A model generated the notes under the pieces. It did not search any database. It was given only the letters and a program-made list of their open reading frames with translations, and was not told the DNA's origin. 64,000 nt of DNA, taken from positions 1,302,001 to 1,366,000 of the forward strand of contig NZ_CP040695.2 of NCBI RefSeq assembly GCF_005954645.2. The letters are read 5' to 3'. Source of the stretch: Nocardioides sp. S-1144. GTDB taxonomy: Bacteria; Actinomycetota; Actinomycetes; Propionibacteriales; Nocardioidaceae. The stretch's first letter is position 1. Each line of letters starts with the position of its first letter. The translations under genes were made by a program, and so were the position numbers. Shown here in pieces: positions 9,303-18,365 of this stretch.

Positions 9303-10652
9303 TCACGCCTTCTCGGGCACCGGCTCCGGGGTGTCCTCGATCCGTCGCATGACCGGGGTGGCCGCCACGCCGTGCACCAGCACCGAGAACGCCACGGTGA
9401 AGCCGACCGTGGCCCAGACCCAGGCGGCGTCGGTGAACTCCGCGTGGCTGGTGGCCCAGGCGATGTAGTACAGGCTGCCGACGCCGCGGATCCCGAAGAA
9501 GGCGACCGCGAGCCGGGCCCGCCGGTCGAGGCCGCCGGCCCGCTCGCCGGTGCGGGGCAGGACGCTGAGCGAGAGCCACGCGGTGAGCGGACGGATGAGC
9601 AGCACCAGGGCGGTCCCGGCGACGACGCCGCGCCAGTCGAGGGCGTCGAGCAGACCTGACGACAGGGCGATCCCGAGCAGCAGCAGGATGACCAGGGTGA
9701 GCAGCCGCTCGAGGCGCTGGACGACGTCGTGCATCGCGCGGTGGTACTCGTGGCGGTGCTCGGCGGCCCGCAGCGCCATGGCGCAGGCGAAGACGGCGAC
9801 GAACCCGTAGCCGCGGACCAGCTCGGCGACGCCGTACGTCGTGAGGAGGGCGGCGAGGGCGAGCAGCGGCTCACCCTGCTCGGCCAGGCGGAGCGACGAC
9901 GACCGGGCGCGGAAGGCGAGGCGGCCCAGGCCCCGGCCGACGAGCACGCCGACCAGGACGCCGAGGACGAGCTTGCCGACGACGTACCAGCTCACCCACT
10001 CGGCCGCGCCGGTCAGGAAGGACCCGCCGGCGACGACCAGCACGGCGGCGTGCACGAACGGGAACGCGAGCCCGTCGTTGAGCCCGGCCTCCGACGTCAG
10101 CGCGAACCGGATCTCGCTCGACTCCGTCGACGTCGTCTGGTCCTCGGCGTAGGGCGTCTCGTCGGGCTCGTCGTCGGCGATGGAGGAGCCGGGCCCCCCG
10201 ACCTGGACGTCGGAGGCCAGCACCGGGTCGGTGGGGGAGAGGACCGCACCGAGCAGGAGCGCGGTCGCGGGTGCCAGTCCCAGCGCCGCCCAGCCGAGCA
10301 GCGCGACCGCCGCGACGCAGGCGGGCAGGGCGAGGGCCAGCAGGCGCCAGGTCGGCGACCAGGTGCGCCACGTCGACGGGCGGAGCAGGTCCAGCGGCCG
10401 GTCGATCGCCAGCCCGACGCCCATCAGCGCCACCAGCACCGTCAGCTCGGTGACGTGCTCGACGAGGGCGCGGTCGTGGTCGTCGGCGACGTCGAGGACC
10501 AGCCCGTCGCTGAGCGGGGTCAGCCCGACCACCACGCCGACCAGCAGCAGGACCATCGCCGGCGACACGGCGTAGCGGTGGAGCAACGTCGGCAGCGCGA
10601 CCGCCACGAGGAGACACGTGCCAGCGAGGAGGAAGTAGCCGGCGGGGTCCAT
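9303..10652 (-). CDS. Cation:proton antiporter, CPA1 (NhaP-like) family
   Basis: A 449-residue membrane protein with about a dozen hydrophobic segments. It has the CPA1 ion-site motifs SPTDPVLASD (139-148) and EAGLNDG (188-194), including the paired Asn-Asp typical of electroneutral NhaP-type exchangers. Between them residues about 152-182 form a strongly acidic insertion (DDEPDETPYAEDQ) not usual in NhaP; it may be a cytoplasmic regulatory loop. Probably exports Na+ or K+ in exchange for protons for pH and salt balance. ATG at 10652 has AGGGTGGA just upstream. Convergent with guaA. Confidence 0.85.
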   Translation of the reverse strand: MDPAGYFLLAGTCLLVAVALPTLLHRYAVSPAMVLLLVGVVVGLTPLSDGLVLDVADDHDRALVEHVTELTVLVALMGVGLAIDRPLDLLRPSTWRTWSPTWRLLALALPACVAAVALLGWAALGLAPATALLLGAVLSPTDPVLASDVQVGGPGSSIADDEPDETPYAEDQTTSTESSEIRFALTSEAGLNDGLAFPFVHAAVLVVAGGSFLTGAAEWVSWYVVGKLVLGVLVGVLVGRGLGRLAFRARSSSLRLAEQGEPLLALAALLTTYGVAELVRGYGFVAVFACAMALRAAEHRHEYHRAMHDVVQRLERLLTLVILLLLGIALSSGLLDALDWRGVVAGTALVLLIRPLTAWLSLSVLPRTGERAGGLDRRARLAVAFFGIRGVGSLYYIAWATSHAEFTDAAWVWATVGFTVAFSVLVHGVAATPVMRRIEDTPEPVPEKA

Positions 10653-10815
10653 TCCACCCTGTGTAGTGCACCGGTGCCCGCTCCTGGCAGACCCCTGGGG
10701 GCGGTGTGCCGCGGGCGTTCCCTCTGGTCGACGCCGCGGACGCCGTCACGCGTCCGTCGGCGGCCCTGGAGGGGGTGCTGCAACCACCGGTGACGTTGTT
10801 CGAACACAGTGGCGA

Positions 10816-10838
10816 TTGTCCGTCGTTCGAGGTAGAAT
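10816..10838 (+). promoter_or_regulatory. DNA-damage-type (PafBC / RecA-independent) promoter of the HNH gene
   Basis: TTGTCCGTC (10816-10824), exactly 8 bases, then TAGAAT (10833-10838), then 6 bases to the ATG. This matches 7 of 9 bases and the exact spacing of the mycobacterial RecA-independent damage promoter (TTGTCRGTG-N8-TANNNT) recognised with PafBC. A perfect palindrome TGTTCGAACA sits at 10797-10806 just upstream. The very short gap to the ATG implies a leaderless mRNA. Confidence 0.65.
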
Positions 10839-10844
10839 CAGGGC

Positions 10845-12080
10845 ATGACCGCAGCCCCCGCCACCCAGCTCGCCGAACCGGCGCTGGAGCGGGTGCGCGC
10901 CCGCCAGGCCGCCGCCCGGGCGGCGGAGGTCCAGACCCTCCTCGCCGTCCTCGACTGGGCTGTCGACCACACCACCGACGACGACCCCGACGTGGTGACC
11001 TTCGGCGAACGCCCCCTCCCGCTCGGCGGGATCGGGTGCCCCGTGATCGAGGAGTTCGCCGCCTACGACCTCGCCGCCGCCCTCGGCATGAGCACCGACG
11101 CCGGGCTCGGCTACCTCGGCCGCGCCCTCGAGCTCCGCCACCGCCTCCCGCGGCTGTGGGCCGCGGTGCTCGACGGGCGGCTCCCGGTGTGGAAGGCCGG
11201 CAGGATCGCCGAGGCCACCATGCGGTTGCCGGTCGCCGGTGCCGCCGACGTCGACCGCCGGCTCGCGCCGGCGGTCCGCACCATCAGCCTCGCCCAGGTC
11301 GGCCGCCTCGTCGAGGAAGCCCTCGCCCGCCACGCGCCCGACGACGTCGCGCCCGCCACCGACGAGCGGCACGTCTGGATCGACCTCGGCCAGCCCACCC
11401 TCGACGGTCACGTCCGTCTCGACGGTCTCGTCTCGGTCCCCGACGCGATGGACCTCGAGGACGCGTTGCGCGCCGGTGCCCGGAGGCTCGCGGACGCCGG
11501 GTGCGGGGAGGCCCTCGACGTCCGACGCTCCCGGGCCCTCGGCGACCTCGCCCGCGGCGACCAGTCCCTCGACCTCACCCCGCCGACGACCCGGCCCCTG
11601 GTGGTCCACCTCCACCAGGACAGTCCCGACGTCGCCCGCTGCGAGACCACCCGCAGCCCGGTCACGGTCGAGACGGTCCGGGGCTGGTGCGGGGCGGCGG
11701 GTCGGGTGTTCGTCAAGCCGGTCGTCGACCTCGCCGAGCACGTCCACGTCGACGCCTACGAGGCACCCGACCGGCTCCGCGAGCAGATCGGGCTCCGCGA
11801 CCTCCACTGCGTCTTCCCGCACTGCCGGCGCCCGGCCACGGCCTGCGACCTCGACCACATCGACCCGTACGACGCCGGCGGCACGACCAGCAGCGACAAC
11901 CTCGCCCCGCTGTGCCGGCGCCACCACCGCGCCAAGACCCACGGCCGCTGGCGCTACACGACGACCGGGCCGGGCACCTACCACTGGACCGCACCGTCGG
12001 GGCTGACCTACCGGCGCGACCACCACGGCACCCGGGCCCTCGACCCACCCGCCGACCCATCCACGCAGCCCGAACCCTGA
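10845..12080 (+). CDS. DUF222 / HNH endonuclease domain protein (13E12-repeat type)
   Basis: A 411-residue protein of the family that is repeated many times in Nocardioides, mycobacteria and relatives (13E12 repeat proteins). The N-terminal two thirds form the helical DUF222 region. The C-terminal HNH nuclease has a zinc-binding C322-x4-C327 pair (CVFPHC), the catalytic DHID (H338) and CRRHHRAKTH. Family members are thought to act on DNA, but the biological role is unsettled. A DNA-damage-type promoter directly precedes the ATG, suggesting induction on genotoxic stress. It is intact, with no frameshift or flanking mobile-element features. Confidence 0.85.
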   Translation: MTAAPATQLAEPALERVRARQAAARAAEVQTLLAVLDWAVDHTTDDDPDVVTFGERPLPLGGIGCPVIEEFAAYDLAAALGMSTDAGLGYLGRALELRHRLPRLWAAVLDGRLPVWKAGRIAEATMRLPVAGAADVDRRLAPAVRTISLAQVGRLVEEALARHAPDDVAPATDERHVWIDLGQPTLDGHVRLDGLVSVPDAMDLEDALRAGARRLADAGCGEALDVRRSRALGDLARGDQSLDLTPPTTRPLVVHLHQDSPDVARCETTRSPVTVETVRGWCGAAGRVFVKPVVDLAEHVHVDAYEAPDRLREQIGLRDLHCVFPHCRRPATACDLDHIDPYDAGGTTSSDNLAPLCRRHHRAKTHGRWRYTTTGPGTYHWTAPSGLTYRRDHHGTRALDPPADPSTQPEP

Positions 12081-12096
12081 CCACCCCGCTCCGCGA

Positions 12097-12114
12097 CCCC
12101 GCCCCCGGGCGGGG
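12097..12114. terminator. GC hairpin after the HNH gene
   Basis: CCCCGCC pairs with GGCGGGG around a short C/G-rich loop, 16 bases after the HNH stop and before the convergent DUF5709 gene. No T tract. Confidence 0.4.
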
Positions 12115-12161
12115 CCGTCGGTGCGTCCGGGCGAAGGTTCGGTTGGACGAGCGGGTCCGCG

Positions 12162-12635
12162 TCAGTCGTCGAGGTCGAGGTCGTCCTCGTCGACGACGTG
12201 CATCGCGGCCTCCTCGGCCGAGGCAGCGGCGCCGTCGATGCCGACGTCGCGGCCGACCAGGTCGGACTCGACGTCCTCGCCGAGACCCTGGTCGGGGGCG
12301 ACCAGCCGGCCGGCGCGCACGCGGCCGACCTCGCCGCCGTCGATCGCGGCCTCGGCCTGCTCGTCCGGCTCGTCGAGGACGCCGTCCGGGTCGGTCGTCG
12401 GGTCGGGCTCCTCCTGGGCGAGGCGCTGGTCGAAGGACTCCCCGACGGCCTCCTCGTACGGCGTGTTGCCGAACCCCTGCGCGGCCGACCAGGTCTCCGG
12501 CGGCGAGTAGCCCCGGTCGAGCTCGTCGGCGACGTCGTTCGGGGCGCCGTCCGAGCCGAGGGTGTCCTCGCCGGGGAGCTGGTCCTCGTCGTCGGTGCTG
12601 TAGGTGCCGTACTCGCCGTTGCTCGACTCGCTCAT
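12162..12635 (-). CDS. DUF5709-type acidic small protein
   Basis: A 157-residue, very acidic soluble protein starting MSESSNGEYGTYSTDDEDQ. It resembles the DUF5709 family widespread in actinobacteria: a central RGYSPPETWSAAQGFGNTPYEE motif, followed by an acidic region and a VDEDDLDLDD tail. No membrane segment, signal or catalytic motif is seen; family function is unknown. It diverges from the VOC gene across only 21 bases containing a symmetric -10 dyad, so the two are probably expressed together. No Shine-Dalgarno sequence fits, consistent with a leaderless mRNA. It converges on the HNH gene. Confidence 0.75.
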   Translation of the reverse strand: MSESSNGEYGTYSTDDEDQLPGEDTLGSDGAPNDVADELDRGYSPPETWSAAQGFGNTPYEEAVGESFDQRLAQEEPDPTTDPDGVLDEPDEQAEAAIDGGEVGRVRAGRLVAPDQGLGEDVESDLVGRDVGIDGAAASAEEAAMHVVDEDDLDLDD

Positions 12636-12640
12636 GCCGC

Positions 12641-12652
12641 CACCGTACGGTG
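12641..12652. promoter_or_regulatory. Symmetric dyad that may be a bidirectional -10 element
   Basis: CACCGTACGGTG is a perfect 12-base palindrome filling most of the 21-base divergent gap. On the plus strand TACGGT (12646-12651) lies 5 bases before the VOC ATG. On the minus strand TACGGT (12647-12642) lies 6 bases before the DUF5709 ATG. Either a shared -10 for two leaderless transcripts, an operator, or both. Confidence 0.5.
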
Positions 12653-12656
12653 AGGC

Positions 12657-13043
12657 ATGCCTCGCGCGATCCACCACTGGGACCTCTGGGTGAACGACGC
12701 CGCGCTGGCGGCCGACGAGTGGGGGTGGCTGCTGGGGGAGGTGGGCTGGGAGATCGACCTGCCGGGCCAGTCGTGGGTGCACCCCGACGGCACCTACCTC
12801 TTCGTCGAGCGGTCGCCCGACCAGGTCGACGAGCTCCACGACCGGCTCCGCCCGGGGGTCAACCACCTGGCGCTGACCGTCGGGACCCGGGAGTTGCTCG
12901 ACCGCGTCCGCGCGGAGTCCACGGCCCACGGCTGGCACGAGCTGTACGCCGCGCGCTACCCGCACGCCGGCGGCGACGACCACGTCGCGCTCTACCTGGA
13001 GAACTCCGAGGGCTTCGAGGTCGAGGTCGTCCTCGCGCCCTGA
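12657..13043 (+). CDS. VOC (glyoxalase/bleomycin-resistance) family protein
   Basis: A 128-residue single-domain VOC-fold protein (MPRAIHHWDLWV at the start, FEVEVVLAP at the end) made of two beta-alpha-beta-beta-beta units. Candidate metal ligands are H6 or H7, H71 in NHLALTV and E122 in the terminal EGFEVEVV strand. Members include glyoxalases, extradiol dioxygenases and drug-binding proteins; this sequence does not point to one. The gene diverges from the DUF5709 gene and is followed by a strong bidirectional hairpin. Confidence 0.75.
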   Translation: MPRAIHHWDLWVNDAALAADEWGWLLGEVGWEIDLPGQSWVHPDGTYLFVERSPDQVDELHDRLRPGVNHLALTVGTRELLDRVRAESTAHGWHELYAARYPHAGGDDHVALYLENSEGFEVEVVLAP

Positions 13044-13075
13044 CCTCGGGCGCCCTGACCTCGGTGCGAACGCAC

Positions 13076-13105
13076 GAGGGGCACCCCGCGAACGGGGTGC
13101 CCCTC
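13076..13105. terminator. Bidirectional hairpin terminator
   Basis: Perfect 12-base stem (GAGGGGCACCCC with GGGGTGCCCCTC) and a 6-base loop GCGAAC, between the convergent VOC and GPGG-protein genes. Serves both strands. Confidence 0.8.
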
Positions 13106-13125
13106 GGAGTGACTGCGCCGTGCGG

Positions 13126-13287
13126 TCAGGCGCGCGACTTGCGGCTGTTGAAGATGCTCCAGCCACCGGGGCCGACCGCGAGGCCCACGACGATGCAGAC
13201 GACACCGAGCAGGATCTGACCCTGGATGAGCTGCACGACGCCGAAGACGACGAGGATGACAGCGAGGATCCACAAGAGGAAGCCCAT
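13126..13287 (-). CDS. GPGG-motif small membrane protein
   Basis: A 53-residue protein with two hydrophobic segments (residues 3-20 and 25-38), then GPGG at 39-42 and a basic tail SIFNSRKSRA. This is the actinobacterial GPGG-motif small membrane protein family, of unknown function. The ATG at 13287 is chosen over an in-frame upstream start because AAGGAG lies 7 bases before it and the extra residues would be hydrophilic and unlike the family. It has its own 120-base upstream region after the fbiC end and a strong terminator downstream. Confidence 0.8.
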   Translation of the reverse strand: MGFLLWILAVILVVFGVVQLIQGQILLGVVCIVVGLAVGPGGWSIFNSRKSRA

Positions 13288-13407
13288 GGTGTGCTCCTTG
13301 ACTACTAGCGGGCCCCCAGAGGTCGGGGACCGACGACCCGGATCTCGGGCCTCTAGGAGACTGTCGTGATGCGCGCCGGAGGGATTCACCCGCCGGGGTG
13401 CGTGCCC

Positions 13408-15999
13408 CTAGGGGTGTAATCCGTACGTCGTCGTGCGTTCGCGTACGGGTCGGCCGATGCCGGCGCCGATCTCCACGAGCTCGGCCACGGTCTTGGCGGA
13501 GCCGTGCTCGGAGCCGGCCATCCGCGAGATGGTCTCCTCCATCAAGGTGCCGCCGAGGTCGTTGGCGCCGGAGCGGAGCATGGCGCGGGTGCCCTCGACG
13601 CCCAGCTTGACCCAGCTGGTCTGGATGTTGGCGATCCGGCCGTGCAGCAGGATCCGGGCCAGGGCGTGGACGGCGAGGTTGTCGCGCAGGGTGGGCCCCG
13701 GCCGCGCGACGCCGGCGAGGTAGATCGGCGCGGAGGTGTGCACGAACGGCAGCGGGACGAACTCGGTGAACCCGGTGCGCCCGGCCTCGAGCGACTCGTC
13801 CTGGATCCGCGACAGCACCCGCAGGTGGCCGACCCAGTGCCGCGGGTTGTCGACGTGGCCGTACATCATCGTCGACGTCGTGGGGATGCCGATGCGGTGC
13901 GCGGTGGAGACGATCTCGATCCAGGTACGGGCCGGCAGCTTGCCCTTGGTGAGCACCCAGCGGACGTCGTCGTCGAGGATCTCCGCGGCCGTGCCGGGCA
14001 GCGAGCCGAGGCCGGCCTCGCGGGCCTTGATGAGGAAGTCCTCGACCGAGAGCCCGGTGCGGGCGGTGCCGTTGACGATCTCCATCGGGCTGAAGGCGTG
14101 CACGTGCATGTCGGGGACGCGCTGCTTGACCGCGGAGACGAGGTCGAAGTAGGCGGTGGCGGGGAGCTCGGGGTCGATGCCTCCCTGCATGCAGACCTCG
14201 GTCGCGCCGAGGTCCCAGGCCTCCTCGGCGCGGTCGGCGACCTCGTCGAGGGAGAGCGAGAACGCGTCGGCGTCGGTGCGGCGCTGGGCGAAGGCGCAGA
14301 ACCGGCAGCCGACGTAGCAGACGTTGGTGAAGTTGATGTTCCGGTTGACGACGTAGGTGACGTCGTCGCCGACGGCCTCGCGGCGCAGGTCGTCGGCGAG
14401 CCGGCAGACCTGGTCGAGCAGCGGTCCCTCGGCGGTCATCAGCGTGAGCGCGTGCTCGTCGGAGAGGTTGCCCGGGTCGGCCTCGGCCGCGGCGAGCGCC
14501 TCGCGGCCCTCCGCGTGCAGCACCGACGGCGCGCCGTCGATGAGCGAGGTGTCGGCGGCTGCGTCCTTGACCTGGTCCCAGTCGCCGTAGACGTCGGCGA
14601 AGTCGGTGCGCCGGTCCTCGGTGCGCCCCTCGGTGTCCACCGACGCGTGCAGGTCGGTGCGCCCGACCGAGGCGAACCCGCCGTCGGGCTCCTGCCACGG
14701 CAGCCCGGCCGGCCGGACGTCGGGGATCGCGAGGCCGTCGTCGGTCGCGAGGGCCGCGACGTGCGCGGAGACCCGCGGGTCCAGCCAGGGCTCCCCGGCG
14801 CGCACGTACTCTGGGTGGACGGTGAGCCGGGCCCGCAGGTCGAAGCCGCACTCGGCGGTGATCGAGCGGAGCCGCTCGATCGAGGGCCAGGGGCGCTCGG
14901 GGTTGACGTGGTCGGGCGTGAGCGGGGAGACGCCGCCCCAGTCGTCGACGCCGGCGCCGAGCAGGGCGCGGCACTCGGCGAGATCGACCAGGTTGGGCGG
15001 GGCCTGGACGCGCGCCTTCGGGCCCAGCACGAGCCGGGTGACGGCGATGGTGGCGCGGTACTCGTCGAGGCCGAGGTCGTCGGCGTGGCGCATCGCGGTG
15101 TCGGGCTTGGCCCGGAAGTTCTGGACGATCACCTCCTGCACGGCGCCGAACTGCGTCGACACCTTCCGCAGCGCGAAGATCGTCTCGGCGCGCTCGGTGA
15201 GCGTCTCACCGATCCCGACGAGCAGGCCGGTGGTGAAGGGGATCGAGAGGCGACCGGCGTCCTCGAGGACGCGGAGGCGGACGTCGGGGTCCTTGTCGGG
15301 GGAGCCGAAGTGGGCCTCGCCCTTGGTCTCGAAGAGGCGCCGCGAGGTGGTCTCGAGCATCATCCCCATCGACGGCGAGACGGGCTTGAGCCGGTTCATC
15401 TCCTCCCACGACATGACGCCGGGGTTGAGGTGCGGCAGCAGCCCGGTCTCCTCGAGCACCCGCACCGCCATCGCGCGGACGTAGGCCAGGGTGGAGTCGT
15501 AGCCCTGCTCGTCGAGCCACGCCCGCGCCTCGGGCCAGCGGTCCTCCGGGCGGTCGCCGAGGGTGAAGAGCGCCTCGAGGCACCCGAGCGCCGCCCCCTG
15601 GGAGGCGATGTCGAGGATCTCGTCGGGGGACAGGAACATCGCGTGCCCGGCCCGGGTCAGCGCACCGGGGCTCTCCACGAACGTGCAGTAGTGACACCGG
15701 TCGCGGCACAGCTTGGTGACCGGGATGAACACCTTGGGGGAGTAGGTCACGACCCCGCGGCCGTCGGTGCTGCGGCCGGCGGCCACGAGGCCGGCGTCGC
15801 GCACCGCAGCCGCGGCCGCGGTCAGCCGGTCGAGGTCGTCGCCGGTCGCTGCCAGCAGCACCGTGGCCTCGCCGACGTCGATGCGGGCGCCCCGCTCGAC
15901 CCGGGCCAGCGCGCGACGGACCTGCTGCGGCGTCGGACCGGTGGCGCGTGGCGCGCCGGGCGTCGTACGGGACTCACTCACCCACGCCACGGTAGCCAC
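13408..15999 (-). CDS. fbiC: 7,8-didemethyl-8-hydroxy-5-deazariboflavin (F0) synthase, fused CofG/CofH
   Basis: An 863-residue two-domain radical-SAM enzyme that builds F0, the deazaflavin core of cofactor F420, from tyrosine and the flavin precursor 5-amino-6-ribitylaminouracil. The CofG-like half has its 4Fe-4S cluster Cys at C98, C102 and C105 (CRDRCHYC). The CofH-like half has C561, C565 and C568 (CYVGCRFC). The fused order and length are typical of actinobacterial FbiC. The start is GTG at 15999 or GTG at 15981 (VSESR); no clear ribosome site decides. F420-using enzymes lie about 9-12 kb downstream in the window (LLM oxidoreductase and NADPH:F420 reductase). Confidence 0.95.
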   Translation of the reverse strand: MATVAWVSESRTTPGAPRATGPTPQQVRRALARVERGARIDVGEATVLLAATGDDLDRLTAAAAAVRDAGLVAAGRSTDGRGVVTYSPKVFIPVTKLCRDRCHYCTFVESPGALTRAGHAMFLSPDEILDIASQGAALGCLEALFTLGDRPEDRWPEARAWLDEQGYDSTLAYVRAMAVRVLEETGLLPHLNPGVMSWEEMNRLKPVSPSMGMMLETTSRRLFETKGEAHFGSPDKDPDVRLRVLEDAGRLSIPFTTGLLVGIGETLTERAETIFALRKVSTQFGAVQEVIVQNFRAKPDTAMRHADDLGLDEYRATIAVTRLVLGPKARVQAPPNLVDLAECRALLGAGVDDWGGVSPLTPDHVNPERPWPSIERLRSITAECGFDLRARLTVHPEYVRAGEPWLDPRVSAHVAALATDDGLAIPDVRPAGLPWQEPDGGFASVGRTDLHASVDTEGRTEDRRTDFADVYGDWDQVKDAAADTSLIDGAPSVLHAEGREALAAAEADPGNLSDEHALTLMTAEGPLLDQVCRLADDLRREAVGDDVTYVVNRNINFTNVCYVGCRFCAFAQRRTDADAFSLSLDEVADRAEEAWDLGATEVCMQGGIDPELPATAYFDLVSAVKQRVPDMHVHAFSPMEIVNGTARTGLSVEDFLIKAREAGLGSLPGTAAEILDDDVRWVLTKGKLPARTWIEIVSTAHRIGIPTTSTMMYGHVDNPRHWVGHLRVLSRIQDESLEAGRTGFTEFVPLPFVHTSAPIYLAGVARPGPTLRDNLAVHALARILLHGRIANIQTSWVKLGVEGTRAMLRSGANDLGGTLMEETISRMAGSEHGSAKTVAELVEIGAGIGRPVRERTTTYGLHP

Positions 16000-16048
16000 G
16001 CGTGCGCAGGACCGGGGGGCCTGCCCACGCGACGGCGCGTGATCCGGG

Positions 16049-18217
16049 TCACGCCGGCCCGGTGGCGCTGGTCGTCGCCGGCTCCCTCGCCGGCTCCGGC
16101 TCGGGCGCCAGCGGCCGGTCCTCGGTGTCCAGCTTGCTGGGCCACCAGATCTTCCCGCCGAGGTCGAGGTTGAGCGCGGTGACCAGCACCGAGCGCACGA
16201 TCATCGTGTCGAGCAGGACGCCGAGGGCGACCGCGATGCCGAGCTCGGCGAGGAAGACCACCGGGATCGTGCCGAGCACGAGGAACGTCGCCGCCAGCAC
16301 CAGTCCGGCCGAGGTGATGACACCGCCGGTGGAGGCCAGCCCGACCAGGGTGCCGCGCCGGGTCCCGCGCGCGACGGTCTCCTCGCGCACCCGCGTCATC
16401 AGGAAGATGTTGTAGTCGATCCCGAGCGCCACGAGGAACACGAACGCGAACAGCGGGAAGCCGGGGTCGACGTTCGCGCCGTCGGGCCACTGGTCGAAGA
16501 CGAGCGGGAGCACGTGGTCGAAGAGCATCGCCGAGATGCCGAGGGCCGCGCCGAACGACAGCACCACCGTGCCGATGAGCAGCACCGGTGCGACCAGCGA
16601 GCGCAGCAGGCCGACCAGGATCAGGAAGACCACGGCGAGCACGATCGGGATGATCACCTTGTTGTCGCGCTCGGAGGCCACCTTCGTGTCGAGGTAGAAC
16701 GCCGAGCCGCCGCCCACCAGGGCGCCGGCGCCGTCGATCCCGTGGACGGCGTCGCGGGTGTCGGCCACCACGGTGAACGCCGCCGGCGAGGAGATGTCGT
16801 GCTCGATCGTCGCCTCGAGGTACGAGCGCCCGCCCCCGACCTCGGTCGGCTCGGTGGCGTCCCCGAGGCCCTCGACGTCGCCCAGCGCGGTGGCGACGTC
16901 GTCCATCGCGTCGCTCGCGGCGACGACCTGCACGGTGTTGGAGGTGTCCTGGAGGCCGTGCTCGACGAGGACGGCCTGGCCCCGGATGGAGTCGAGCTCC
17001 TGGGTGTAGGTGTCCTCGGTCGACAGCCCGGAGGTGTCGAGCTTCAGCACCCCGAGGCAGGCGATGAGGAGCAGCCCGGCGGTCACGGCCCACACCGCGC
17101 GCGGCCGCGGGGCGATCCTGCCCCCGACACGGGCCCAGAAGCCGGTGGCGGTGGGCTCGGCGGAGCCGAAGGCGGGACGCTTGGGCCAGAAGAGCCAGCG
17201 GCCGCAGATCACCAGCAGCGCGGGCAGCAGGGTCACCATCACCAGGAACGTGACCGCGACGCCCACGGCGAGCACCGGACCCAGGCCAGCGGTGGAGTTG
17301 AGGTCGGCCACGACCAGGCACAGGAGTCCGACCACGACGGTGGCGGCGCTCGCCAGGATCGCCGGGGCGGCCCGGTGCAGCGCGAAGGCCATCGCCTCGT
17401 GGCGGTCCTCGTGGCGGCGCAGCTCCTCGCGGTAGCGCGCGACGAGCAGCAGGGCGTAGTCGGTGCCGGCGCCGATGACCAGGATGCCGAGGATCGCCTG
17501 GCTCTGGCCGTTGACGGTGAGGTCGGCGTACCTGGCGAGCAGGTAGACCACGCCGCCGGAGATCGTGTACGACACCACGGCGCTCAGGATCGGCAGGATC
17601 CACAGCACCGGGCTGCGGTAGGTGAGGAGCAGGATGACGACCACGACGCCGAGCGCCGTCAGCAGCAGGGCGCCGTCGATGCCCTCGAAGGCCTCGGCGG
17701 CGTCGGCGGCCTGTCCGCCGTAGCCGGCGAGGTGCACCTCGCCGCCGTCGAGCATCGCGATGTCGCGGACCTGCTCGGCGGCGTCGGGCACCTCGGTCCA
17801 CCCGTCGGGCCCGAAGTCCCAGACGAAGGGGACGAAGGCGGCCCGGCCGTCGGGGGAGACCACCACCGGCGGCTGCGGCCCGGTGAGCAGGGCCTGCGAC
17901 TCCTCGGTCACCCCGTCGACGCCGGCCAGCTCGGCGGCCTGCGCAGCGATGCCGGCGAGGTCGTCGGGGGTGAGCCCGGAGCCGCGCTCGTAGACGACCA
18001 GGGTCGGGATCTCGTTGGGGTCGAGGGTGCCGGACAGCTCCTTGGAGACCTTGGTCGACTCGGCCGAGCCGGGCAGCCACGAGGCCGCCTCGTTGTTCTG
18101 CACCTCGGTGAGCTTGCTGCTGAACGCGCCCATGCCGGCGGTGGCCACGACCACCACGGCCAGGACGACCCACTTGGACACTCGGCCGGTCAACCGGCCC
18201 GCGATCTGACGATGCAT
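16049..18217 (-). CDS. MMPL family RND transporter
   Basis: A 722-residue inner-membrane transporter with two repeats of one transmembrane helix, a large extracytoplasmic loop and a five-helix bundle. The first bundle includes [18 protein letters not shown] and the second [17 protein letters not shown], the MMPL hallmarks carrying the proton-relay Asp-Tyr pairs. Such proteins export lipids, siderophores or drugs using the proton gradient. The ATG at 18217 (MHRQIAGRL) follows a GAGAG purine run and excludes a non-conserved N-terminal extension. It lies 49 bases after the fbiC start on the same strand side and is divergent from an acyl-CoA synthetase; lipid export is a reasonable guess. Confidence 0.88.
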   Translation of the reverse strand: MHRQIAGRLTGRVSKWVVLAVVVVATAGMGAFSSKLTEVQNNEAASWLPGSAESTKVSKELSGTLDPNEIPTLVVYERGSGLTPDDLAGIAAQAAELAGVDGVTEESQALLTGPQPPVVVSPDGRAAFVPFVWDFGPDGWTEVPDAAEQVRDIAMLDGGEVHLAGYGGQAADAAEAFEGIDGALLLTALGVVVVILLLTYRSPVLWILPILSAVVSYTISGGVVYLLARYADLTVNGQSQAILGILVIGAGTDYALLLVARYREELRRHEDRHEAMAFALHRAAPAILASAATVVVGLLCLVVADLNSTAGLGPVLAVGVAVTFLVMVTLLPALLVICGRWLFWPKRPAFGSAEPTATGFWARVGGRIAPRPRAVWAVTAGLLLIACLGVLKLDTSGLSTEDTYTQELDSIRGQAVLVEHGLQDTSNTVQVVAASDAMDDVATALGDVEGLGDATEPTEVGGGRSYLEATIEHDISSPAAFTVVADTRDAVHGIDGAGALVGGGSAFYLDTKVASERDNKVIIPIVLAVVFLILVGLLRSLVAPVLLIGTVVLSFGAALGISAMLFDHVLPLVFDQWPDGANVDPGFPLFAFVFLVALGIDYNIFLMTRVREETVARGTRRGTLVGLASTGGVITSAGLVLAATFLVLGTIPVVFLAELGIAVALGVLLDTMIVRSVLVTALNLDLGGKIWWPSKLDTEDRPLAPEPEPAREPATTSATGPA

Positions 18218-18272
18218 GTTCAGGACTCTCTCAGGATCGGGCGGCACCGGGCATCCGGATTTCCCCCTACTG

Positions 18273-18290
18273 ACCCCTGGGGTGGTGACA
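18273..18290. promoter_or_regulatory. Possible operator in the MMPL/acyl-CoA synthetase divergent gap
   Basis: ACCCCTGGGGT (arms ACCCC/GGGGT) followed by GGTGACA. A very similar block, CCCCCAGGGGTGGTGAA, precedes the SRPBCC gene at 60464-60480. Shared regulator possible. Confidence 0.3.
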
Positions 18291-18365
18291 TTTCATCGGT
18301 CTTGTGTAGACGGGCATTTCGGACAGGTGCTGGAACGTCGACCGGAGGCCTGCCAGAGTCGGCCC

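Noticed and set aside
10797..10806. LexA (SOS) box at TGTTCGAACA
   Set aside because: The actinobacterial LexA consensus has CGAAC and GTTCG separated by four bases, outward-facing; here the halves are directly joined in the opposite order. It remains a palindrome of unknown role.
13397..13415. CCCCTAGGGGTG as a third copy of the 18273/60464 block
   Set aside because: It includes the fbiC stop codon and lacks the following GGTGA, so similarity is probably due to chance at this G+C.
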